Source: Yamagishiella unicocca
Taxonomy: Eukaryota > Chlorophyta > Chlorophyceae > Chlamydomonadales > Volvocaceae
Direction: 5' to 3'
Assembly (NCBI GenBank): GCA_003116995.1
Contig: BDSL01000029.1
Span: forward strand, 62,001-126,000
DNA length: 64,000 nucleotides
Shown here: piece by piece, positions 47,443 to 57,152 of the stretch
How positions within the stretch are numbered: the stretch's first letter is position 1
How the letters are laid out: every line of letters begins with the position of its first letter
Position numbers and translations under genes: made by a program
Notes under the pieces: generated by a model
The model's input: only the letters and a program-made list of their open reading frames with translations
Databases searched by the model: none
Told to the model about the DNA's origin: nothing

Positions 47443-50400
47443 TCAGTCGCCAACCGCCAATCCACCGCTGCCTTGTCGACCCGCCGTGCGTGCGCTTCCG
47501 CTGCGCCTACTGCCTCCGCTACTGCTGCCGCTCGCGCCAGCGCCAGGCGGGGATGCGGGGCTGGGGGAGCTGAGCTTGGGTTTTGACTCGGCAGGTCCGC
47601 CGACATCGCCGGCAGAAGTGGCTGCGGCGTCGGCGCTACGGCCGCTGTCGGGTACGTCAGGCGCCCCGTACGCACCGCGGCAGGGGTGGGTCGGGGCAGC
47701 CGCGGCGGCGGGTATGAGGGTCCTCAGCGGGAACTTGCGGGTGGAGGTGGCGTCGTGGTACAGCACCAGCGGGGACGACGCGGGGCCTGTCGCGCCCGAT
47801 GTGCCAGCAGTGCCGGACGCACTGGCAGCTGCCCTCTCGTCCCAGCCGCTGATCCGGCCGGCGGCATCCGGCTCCGCCTCCACCACACGACCTTCCGCGA
47901 ACACCTCCTGCGATGGCAAGGCCGCCCAGGCGCAGGTGAGGAGCAGTGGCATACGGACGAGCCTGCTGCAGGACCCCCCTCGTCGTGCCTCGACCTGGCG
48001 GCCCCCCCTCCTGCTCCCCCATGGCGCCGCTCCTCCTCTTGCCCACCCGGGCCCTCACCTTGAGAAGGCACGACACGAAGGGTGACATGTATTGCATGCA
48101 CCGAGCCGACCGCCGCTCCGCAGGTGTTGTGATGGTGGCGGCAGCAGCAGCCCCGGGGTCCGCAGCCCCCCGCGGCCGGTTGCGGTTGTACGCGCGGCTG
48201 GCTGCCCAGGTCAGGTAGAGCTGGTCCATAGCCCGGGTGATGCCTGGTGGGGCGACGGGGCCAAGGCGGAGGGGGCAGGGCACCAGGTGGGGGCCCGTTA
48301 GGTGCTGCCCGGGACGACAGCGCACCTGAGCGGCGGATCGGCCCGACCTCACCCGCCTCACCGCCGGAACCTTCCTTCAACCCTTCCTTCAACCCTTCCT
48401 TAAAAACCTTCCTTAAATGTATATTTTTCGGGTTTCTTCTTCTGAAAAATGGCTTTTTGGGCGCATAGGGCCCGGCCAGGTCGGCCGTATTTTTGGAGGG
48501 GAGGCCTTGGAGGCCTGGTGGTCGGTTTACGGTATTCTTGGTGGTCGTTTTGACTGGAAAGCGCTCGTCTTTGGTGTTGTGCTTTCCCGCCCGCCCGCCC
48601 CTTCTGTCTATCGTGGTTGGTGGTGGGGGGTCCTCGGGGGGTGTTTCTGCATGCGCTTGGTCGGGTCGCAGCCATGCAGACCGTTTTGGAGATCCGACGA
48701 GGGGGGCTCGGCTCTAGCTTCTCAGGGCCACGAGGATGCCCAGGGAGGGCTGAGAGGGGGGCCGGAGGTCGCGTCGGAGTTTCGACAACCCCTCTACTTG
48801 GTTGCACTCCCCGAGGGTGCGAAGGGTCTGTCAGTCGTTGGAGTGTAGTGGACTTTCGGTGGACTTTCGGTTTGGGGGTTTATGGGGTGGGTTGAGCTAT
48901 CGCCAAGCCGATTAGCGGGGCGGCGAGGGTTTTTGTGGGCTGTGGACAGGTCGGACGGGTGTTCCGGACTTTGTAAGTCAGTTGGAGGAGTCGTATTTCA
49001 TCCCGATCCCGTCTCAGGGCCAGCGAACCAAAACCCTTCCTAAAAACCTGGCTTCCACAAGGGACCATTCGCGACGTCCCTTCGCATGGCTGCCCGGCAG
49101 CTCAGTGAATGGTGCACGTCCCTGAACGCTACCCCGCAAGGCCCGGCCCACGCACCCACGAACATCAGGCGCTGCTCCTCCAGCCGCTGCACCGGGTTGC
49201 TCCTGGCCCCCGTGTGCGGCAGCAGCCCGTCCTCGCAGCCCACGATGAACACCGCGGGGAACTCCAGCCCCTTGGAGCCGTGCAGCGTCAGCAGCCGCAT
49301 GCAGTCGGGAGGGGCCGCCGCAGGGTCGGACGACCGCCGGCCGCCGCCGCCAAGCGAAGACTGGAGGCGGGGGCAGTGACGAGTGCGTGGGAGAGCCACA
49401 GGGCGCAGCAAGCGGGGTCAAACAGTAGTGTAATGCAAAGCGGTTGCTTGTACTGGCAACTGAACGGCCTCGCTCCGGCCCGAAACTGGACATCCTCAAT
49501 GACGGAATGGCTGAGTCCAGGTACCGCGCTAGGGCCAGGGCTACCAGGTGAACACGCCCAACCGCGGTGTGCTGCCCGCCCTCACTCAGCCCCGCTGGCG
49601 GCCTATCCAGCGCCGCTCCTAGACAGATGCGACAACGCCACCCGCCAGCCTGCACCCACCCCCCCATGCCGCCAGCCAGCAACCCCCCCCCCATGCCGCC
49701 AGCCTGCACCCACCTCCCCATGCCGCCGCGTGCGCTCCGCCGCAGTCACCAGCTCCGCCACATCGCCCGCGAACCGCTGGAGCAGCGGCAGAGGCCGGGA
49801 GGGCGCCAGCGGGACCTCACCGCCAGATGACGCGGCGGCGCTTGCGCCCCTCACCGCCTGGCGCTTCCGCGACTCCGCCGTCAGCAGCGCCTCGCGGGAC
49901 CACACGTACTGCTCGGCGGCCTGGCGCAGCTCACCAAGGCGGTTCAGCTCCTCGGCTACACGTCCGGGGGATGGGCAGGGTGGGCAGGGTGGGCAGGGTG
50001 GGCAGGGTGGGCAGGGTGGGTTGGGAGTGGGGGAGATGCAGTGGGCCTGCTGCCGCGCCCGCAGCCTTCCCCCTGCGCATCGCATATTCCCACAGCCACC
50101 CCCTACCGCCCTACCTCGATATCGACTTTTGAAACCCGTAATGCCCGGTGCCCGTTGCCTTGCAATCTGCACAACGTCCGGGCCCCTCCCCTATGCCCCC
50201 CCCGCCGCCTCGCCCATGGATCTCGCCCCCCTTCCCTCTCCCCCTCCCCCGGACTCACCCAGGTCCTTGCGGTCCCCGTGCTGCAGCTCCATCCAGGTCT
50301 CGTAGCCGGTACCACGGACGACCGAGTCCACCAGGTCCTGGGGGGCCGGGGGCGGGGGGGGGGAGAGGGGGCGAAGGATAGGAGGCGGGGCGGCGGCTGC

Positions 50401-51098
50401 AGGGTAGTGCAGCTGGCACCACCTGCTCGGATTCATACGGCATCTGGTTTGCGTGCGGCACCCCTCACCCTCACCCCTCACCCCTCGAGGTGCAACGGGG
50501 CGCCGAGGGGGACCCCCCCTGCACTCCTGCGTTGGTCAGCAGTCCTCACCTCACCCCGCCCTCCCCCCGTTTCCTACTCAGCTTCCTAGCCCATGGGCTT
50601 TCCTCAAACCGCCCCGGCCTCACCTCAAGTCCGTAGCCGCTGCCTGCCGCCACGTTGAGGAGCACCACCAGGTCCCGCAGGAAGCTGTGGGAGGTGGCGG
50701 GGGGGGGTCCGTGAGAAGGGGACCGGCGGTGGGGGAAGGCGAGGAGGGGACCGGCGGTGGGGGAAGGCGAGGAGGGGACCGGTGGGGGAGGGGAGGTGAG
50801 GAGGGGACCGGCGGGGGGCCGGCCTCTTGAGGCCTTTGTCCCACACAGCGCTGGGCGATTGGACAAGGGCGGTCGCCAGACCGGTGGGCACAACACCCAG
50901 GCGACCAGCTCGCATGCTGACCACACGCCCCGGGCCCCAGTCTGCTGCCCACACACCCCCGCCCGCGGCGAGGTCAGCGATGACTCACACTATGCCGTCG
51001 TACTCAGGGTCCCCCGGCTGCAGCTCCAGCTGGGAGCACAGCTCCGCAGGCGGTGGGGGCGCCAGCGGGGCGGGGAAGGCCTCGTTGTCAACCACCAA
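47443..51098 (-). CDS. UvrD/SRS2-like SF1 helicase, 3' exons only, copy 1
   Basis: C-terminal 448 residues of a superfamily 1A DNA helicase; plant and algal SRS2-like proteins are the likeliest relatives. Seven exons agree in phase: 51098-50989, 50684-50624, 50337-50259, 49955-49714, 49360-49156, 48243-48059 and 47907-47443. Signatures: [40 protein letters not shown] (domain 2), then the motif-V block [20 protein letters not shown] followed by [30 protein letters not shown] (motif VI; the Arg is in ITRA, split by an intron), and a Ser/Gly/Ala-rich C-terminal exon. Walker A and motifs Ia-III should be upstream but are absent, because the unit ends 9 bp before the first exon here and FAD oxidoreductase sequence follows. 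As arranged this copy cannot encode a helicase by itself. An intact gene is predicted beyond the right end of the array. Confidence 0.85.
48391..49049 (+). mobile_element. Possible insertion in a helicase intron, flanked by direct repeats (unit 1)
   Basis: AACCCTTCCTTAAAAACCTT at 48391-48410 and AACCCTTCCTAAAAACCT at 49032-49049 bracket about 620 bp of GT-rich, non-coding sequence in the intron between the FVG and ITRA exons. The near-identical 18-bp flanks look like a target-site duplication of a retroposed element. The left flank also belongs to a small CTTCCTTCAACC tandem repeat, which weakens the case. Unit 2 has the same structure at 58101-58759. Confidence 0.45.
49654..49735 (+). repeat. 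C-rich minisatellite, CCATGCCGCCAGCCTGCACC type (unit 1)
   Basis: CATGCCGCCAGCC..CACCC units repeated about three times next to the donor site of a helicase exon. Same in unit 2 (from about 59364). Confidence 0.7.
49973..50020 (+). repeat. 9-bp minisatellite (GGGCAGGGT)5 with G-quadruplex potential (unit 1)
   Basis: Five perfect units at 49973-50017 plus GGG. The G-triplets are spaced by CA or T, so the plus strand satisfies the usual G4 pattern many times over. It lies in a helicase intron, where the minus strand supplies the C-rich tract before the acceptor at 49956. Identical at 59683-59730. Confidence 0.9.
50718..50815 (+). repeat. 28-bp G-rich minisatellite (unit 1)
   Basis: GGGGACCGGCGGTGGGGGAA GGCGAGGA occurs twice in full (50718-50773) and then in degenerate form, in a helicase intron upstream of the exon at 50684. 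Copy at 60428-60525. Confidence 0.85.
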
Positions 51099-51744
51099 CT
51101 GCAAATGGCAGCACGGCCGGGATTCCCTTCCCCCCCATTCCGTTTCCATCCGCTCGTACTGACACCCGCCAGTGCCAACTATATGCGATGACCGCAATCA
51201 CTGCCCGCTCTGGGTTCTGGCCAGGTGGGTTCAGCGGCTGGGTTGGGAGGGGCTTCTCATAACTGCCTGCCTATACGTTTGCGTTCACGTCTGCGGGCAT
51301 GCGGGTGCTCTCTGTGTGCTCTCGCATTTTCCGGTCTTACACGGCGGCGCGGCGCGGCGCGGCTTCAGTTTCCTGCCTCGGGCGCTGGCTGGCCAAGCCG
51401 GTAGTTTACTTCATCACCAGGGGAATGATCTATATACAGGCTCGGGCGGGTCCGGGCTTCTACAAGTCTTGCTCTAGCATGTCCAGCCACCACACCAAGT
51501 TCTCCACCATGCACCCCAAAACACGCTATCAAACTGTGTCACTAGAGAAACCGGATTTCCTTGTAGTTCGGAACTCGACCTCTGGCTTTGGATACCTAAA
51601 TCAAGTTCTTCAGCGAGCAATTCCGAACGAGTGTGCCAAACGTTTCCTAGCCGTTTTTCTTTTCCCTCAAGTGCCAACCTGTGGGTTTTCTCTCACACTC
51701 CCCCACCCAGGGTCCTTATGCCAACCCCCTCCCATGGCACGTAC

Positions 51745-52156
51745 CTGACCATGGCCCCTTCGGGGTGCGTCAGGTGCAGCGGGTGGTACACCTCCGACGG
51801 GGGCCGGGGGGCCGTGAGGCCGAGGTCGGGAATGAGCACCACCTGGCGATCGCGGGGCACATCGCGGGGCGAGAACGGCCGAGTTGTGGGCAGGATAGGT
51901 CCGACCAGCAGCTCGGCAGCACTGCGGCTCCCAATGGCAGGTCGCTTGGCGAGCCAAATGCAGGAACACAAGCCATGTCTTAGACACCGGTACCAGCATA
52001 GAGCTGCACACGCACCTTCTTGCCACGCCGGACTAACGAGTACGCCGCTGCCAGGGCCACGCCGCTGCTGCCCAGGACAGCGACGTCAGCCACCCGCCGC
52101 TCAACTGTGCTGGTTGCGGCGGCGGTTGCCTTCGGGCCTGCGCTCATAAGCGCCAT
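51745..52156 (-). pseudogene. FAD oxidoreductase exons 1-2 only, copy 2 (5' fragment)
   Basis: Exons 52156-52016 and 51842-51745 repeat residues 1-79 of the oxidoreductase exactly, with promoter and start codon. The rest of the gene is missing: intron 2 runs across the unit boundary at 51107/51108 into helicase copy 1. A transcript would therefore continue into the helicase exons on the same strand. Exon 2 ends with two leftover bases while the first helicase exon begins in phase 0, so direct splicing changes frame and meets a stop at the end of that exon. Confidence 0.85.
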
Positions 52157-52676
52157 GGCACGCTGCTGTGAGGCCACCGATGACGGCGATGTATTCAGGT
52201 GCCCATGCGGTGCATCCGCATTCCGAACGATCCATCCAACGCGTACGCACGGCAGTGACCGAATGCTGGAGCGCATCGATTGCCGCGCACACGCTGTTCC
52301 GGCGTCGCTACGTGCGTGCGAGTAAACCATCGCCCAGCGCGCGGAAAACGCTGTGACTCAAACGTCACTGCTCTAATCGATAGCAGCGGAGCGGGATGTA
52401 GCTGCTTGTTGCCTGCTTTGTGTCGACTGTGGCGTTGGGCCCTCGACGACGGCTCACTCGTCGTAACAAACAAAACTAGGGAATTGTCGCATATATATTT
52501 GATCGTAGTATATTGCGTATATGGTATGAGCGCTAGCGTAAGAACGATTCGACAGCCGTCGCACAGCCGGTTTTTCTTCCGTCTTCGCGGTTCTTCTAAA
52601 ATAGTGCGAGGGTTTTCAAGCCAGCGGGATTCACTTCTGACATATAAACAATTATTATAATAACAACTTTGATGCC

Positions 52677-55600
52677 ATGCCTTCAATAACAGTAGCAGCG
52701 GCTTCCGACAAACACCCGCTCGTCGCAAGCCAGCTGCCTTCATGGTACCCGCACCACGAACAGCATGCACTTAAGAGCCTCGTTATACCCCTTCCTCCGG
52801 AGTTCTTACAATATCTGCAGGAGGATGGAATATTTCTACCAGCTGACTCGGCGGCGGTACGTGGCCATGCGCACGCAAGCCTGCTGTATACACTTCTCCC
52901 ACAACCCGACTGCATCACATACGTGTTACTTCGAGGATTAAACAGCGCACGATGTTTGGTCCACCCTTCCCGCCCCACCCTTCGCAACCCGCCAGGTGCC
53001 CCAGCTCGATCGGATTGACGCGGCGCTGCTAGCGGAGGGTGACTACCGCCGGGATGACTGGGACCACCATGTGGCGGCGGCTGCCGGCGTGGGAGCACTG
53101 GCAGCGGCAGTGGCAGTCCCGCATCCCAGCCCGAGTGGGCCCCTGCACGCTGGCGGGGACGGTCTGCTCAGTGGGAGCCCCCAGAGCTCGGGCCACGGTG
53201 CGACCGCGGCGGGTGCCGTCGAGGACGTAGACGGCACTGGCGGCGATGGCGGGGGTGGGGACAACGACGGCAGCAGCAGCAGCGGCATCGACGAGGGCGG
53301 TGCGCACATGAGCAGCGGCGGCAGCGGCAGCGGCAGCGGAGCTCCGGACGGGGTGCTGGACTGGACAGTTCGCTTCCCCGAGCTGCGAGCCGCCGTGGAC
53401 GCCGCCATTTCCTCACTGGGCGGCCGCGTGGTGCCCAAGATGAACTGGTCCTGCCCCAGCGATGCGCTGTGGGTGAGCGCAACCGGCTCGCTGGCTTGCC
53501 GCAACGCCGACCAGGTGCGGTCGGGGGGATCTGGACTTTTGGAGGGCCGGGGCTCTTCCGTTGTTGGGGTTGCGGAGGGAGCGGCGGATAGCGAGGAAAT
53601 GTTGCGGGTGGTGGCAGGGTGCAGGAGGTCTTGGAAAGGGAGGGGCCGCGGCCGGACAAATACCCCAGCACCGCAGCAAGCCGACGCTTGGTAGGTGGGA
53701 GGGAGAAGTGCTGGTGGGGGTCCAGACGAATTCATTGGGACGGAAGGGCGTCGGGGCGGACGGATGCCAACTGGCCGTGAGGCAGCTTGGAGCCGCGGCG
53801 GTCGGCGCTATGCGAGCCGCCTATCTCCCCCTACGAGCACTCGATCTCCGGCCAGCGAGTGGTGGGCAAGTTTAGTTGACTCATCGGCGGCAGCATTAAA
53901 GCGGCGTGGCGGGTAGCCTGTGCCATCCCACGGCATTTTCATCACATCACCGCATCAACGTCTGCCTGGTAATGTCGTTTCGTATTCGGTTTGCTCAGCT
54001 CGCATCCGCATTGCCCCGCATCAGGTTTTCCTGCTGCTCAAGTGCTCCGACCGAATAGCGCACGATGTGACGCTACTGGCGGCAGCCACGGCGGCGGCGT
54101 CCGCAGCGCAGGAGGCGGAGGAGGACGAGGAGCGCCGCCGCGAGGAGGCCGCCGGCGACGCCCCGGCGGCGGCTGGGGACGCGCCTGAGGGATCTGGCGG
54201 TGCGAGCACAGCTGCAGCAGACTCCGAGAGCGGTGACAGCCGGAGCGCCTGCTCCCACAAACGTGACCAGGACACTTCAGATACCTGGGTGGGCGCCGCA
54301 GGCGACTGTGGCGGACTCGCAGCCCGGAGCGCGGCTGGGCCGCCGGGGCCTGCAGCTTCGGGTTGCCGCGAGGAGACAACACCGGGGCACATGGCTGCTG
54401 GTGAGGCCACCTCTCCGAGCCGGCATCATCGCAATGAGCACCCGCGGAGAGACGGCGCAGCAAGGGCGGGAGAAGGCCGCGCCGGAGGCGGTAGCGATGC
54501 AGGCCCCGGCCCCGGGTCGTGCCGCCAGCGCGGCGCCCTGGAGCCCGTGCTGGTGCTGAAAAAGTGGTACAACCTGCGGCCAGAGCGGGAGTTCAGGTGG
54601 GAGGCGCGCGCGTCGATGTTGTTGGGGGCACCTCGGTCCACACGCAGGCAGTCGTTTGCCGTGAGGGTCTCCCTGTGCCTCCAGGCCCCTTGCCGGCTTT
54701 ATTCGCGAATAAGTTCCACCCCGGACCCTTCCCGCGTCTTGGCCTCCGGACCCGAAGGTGCTTTGTCCGCGAGGGCCGGCTGGTGGCGGCCAGCCAGCGC
54801 GACGTGAGCCAGGCCTTCCCTGCGCTGACATCCGATGTGGTGGCTGAGGTCCGGAGGCGGCTGTGGCGGTTCTGGCAGGACAAGATGCTGGGGGGCGGCC
54901 TGCCGCTGCGGGACTGTGAGTCGGCCGTGTGAAGGGCGCTTTGGGAACCTGTCATGGTGTGGGTTCCCTGTCATTAGTGCTGTCTACTCGTTCGGAACGC
55001 CCGTCCAGCAGTCCTCATCGCCGGACGCCCCGCCAGCTGCAGCGATAAAGGCAACCGGGCAAGCGTTGTTGGCCAGGCCCAGGTACCAGGGCGCGGCTGC
55101 GGCCTCTTTCTTCCCTTCTTCTCTCTCACCACCTTTCCTTTTCCCACCGGCGCCCGCAGTTGCCTTCGACGTATACGTGCCCGCCGACAGCCCCGCGGCG
55201 GTGCGGCTGGTGGACGTGAACCCGCTGATGGACACTACCTCCTCGCTGCTGTTCGAGTGGACGGAGCTGGGCTTCGGGCCGGGCGCGGTGCCGCCGGCGG
55301 ACGTCTTGCTGCAGCAGCTGCAGGCGGGTGGGCGGGACGACGGACGGCTGCAACAACAGGGCGGGGACCAAGCTGGCGGGGTGGAGCAGGTCGGCGTGGA
55401 CGAGTCCTGGATGGATGACGTCACCGGACCCGCCACTCTGCCGCTACCGACTACCGCGGAGGAGCTGCAGGTGGGCGTGCTTGTGGTTGCTGCGTACGGC
55501 TGGAATGTCACGTGTTGGCGCTTTCTTCCTTTCGCCGACCACGTACCACCATGATGACCGCCTCACGGGTTCTCATCCGCGCCCGGGCTGCAAGGCATAC

Positions 55601-56573
55601 TCGAGCCGACGACACCAAGACTGCCAGGACAGCCAACGTTGCCGCCTGAGCCCAAATCAAAAATAGCACAGCTTAGGCCGTGTGCCCATCAACCCTTGCT
55701 GCAGCGCAAGCACGCCACCTCACAGCCAGGCGCGCCGCCTCACCGCCTCACTTGCATGTACACCACCCGACATAAGTACACGTGCATTCGGTTCTGTAAA
55801 CACCCGTATATGCCCTTCGTAGTTTCGGTGCTGTCACGACACATTATGTACGGTTCGCATCCTAGTGACCCGTACTCATTGAGGCCTGGGATGCACCTGA
55901 TGTCAACCCCTCCCCCCCCGATGAGTCAGTTTTCGCGGCAGTCAACCCAAGTCCAGTAGCATGCGCGCGCGTCCAGGCGTCCAAAGACTGTGCACCAGCT
56001 ACACTTCCCATGTCGAGTAACCGGTTCTTTTCTGTATTCCCCCCGCTGAACTGCGGTCCCGGCCCCAACACTGCACGGCAGGTCCGCATCGTGGAGTCGG
56101 CAGGCGGCGGTGCGGGGGCATCGGCGGCAGGAGGTGACGGCGGGGGCGGCCTTGCGGGGATGATGGGACCCATGCTGCTGGGCTCCCGCGCTGCGCTGGC
56201 TATGCCGTACGACATGTTGGGCATTGCGGACTCCGTCGACAAGATGGTCGAAATGATGCAGCGGCAGCGAGAGCACGGGCTGGGATTAGCGATCTCAGAG
56301 GAAGCAGAGTCCGACGACTCGGGTGACAGCCGTTATAATAACGAACAAGACGACGGAAGCGATGTGGAGCTGCAGCTGGGGGCGCCAGCTGAGGGAGCTT
56401 ATGGCACTGCCGTGTCCAGAGGAGGCGGCGATGGGCCAACTGCGCACGAGCTGGCGGTGTTGTTTGGCGGGGCAGCGGTGGGGCACGGTCCCGGCGGCCA
56501 AGAGGACGAGGATGCGCAGGCGGCTGGGACAGTGGCGGAGATGATGGCCATCATGGGGGGTGGAGAGGTGTAG
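52677..56573 (+). CDS. CDC123: CDC123 (D123 family), copy 2
   Basis: The complete gene, shifted by exactly 9,709 bp from copy 1: exons 52677-52856, 52996-53514, 54025-54596, 54758-54915, 55160-55470 and 56082-56573. The predicted 743-residue product is identical in all translated sequence compared, including the Ala/Gly-rich insertions and the acidic C-terminus. It has its own upstream region, identical to that of copy 1, so it should be expressed if the array is real. Confidence 0.93.
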
Positions 56574-57152
56574 GGGGGTGGGGTTGGAGAGGAGGTGTAG
56601 AGGGGGGCTGGAGAGGAGGTGCAAGGGGGGTGGAGAGGAGTTGGAGAGGCCGGCGGAGAGGTGTAGCGGGGGCCGGCGGAGAGGAGGTTTCCCGCGTGGA
56701 GGGAGCCAGCGCCACGGTGCGGCTGCGTCCCGGGTAGGGACATCTCCTGGGAAGAGCCCCTGCTCGCACACGTACCCCTACCCTAGGGGGCGGCTGCTCG
56801 CTCACCCTGGGCCCGCTCTGCTAGGCACCCCTCGCGCTCCCCGCTGCCCAGCTCCGGACTGGGCTCTGGGGCTGTCGCGACCTGTAACTCGCAGTGCTTC
56901 CGCATACAGGCTAGTGGGCACAGGCCATCCACAGCTGTCGCGCTGTTGCAGCAGCGGGTCAGCGCCAGGCGGGGCGATATGACACCTGACGCCAACACAC
57001 CGCACCGCGCTAGGCAGGAAGGAGCCTAGCTTGCGTTCCGTACGGCAGCCAGCACCTCAATTGCCCAGCTCCGGCCCCCAAGCAGCCTGACCCCGCCTCC
57101 CCCGCGACGTCCCCTTGCCCGACGACCAGCTGCTCATCCAGCGTCCGCTGCA

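Larger units (their letters stand above)
41399..51107 (+). repeat. Tandem array unit 1 (9,709 bp)
   Basis: The sequence from 41399 (GCAGCACGGCCGGG..) recurs from 51108 and again from 60818, in direct orientation and directly abutting. To the left of 41399 the sequences diverge at once: CCCAAACT before unit 1, GCAAATG before units 2 and 3. Contents in order: part of FAD oxidoreductase intron 2, its exons 2 and 1, the shared promoter, all of CDC123, and seven 3' helicase exons. Confidence 0.97.

Noticed and set aside
47724..48392. Long overlapping frames on both strands over the helicase 3' exons
   Set aside because: Low-complexity products without motifs; the helicase chain ([13 protein letters not shown] and the C-terminal exon) explains the sequence.
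49973..50020. Regular short repeats considered as a CRISPR-like array
   Set aside because: 9-bp units without spacers, in a eukaryotic intron; this is a minisatellite.
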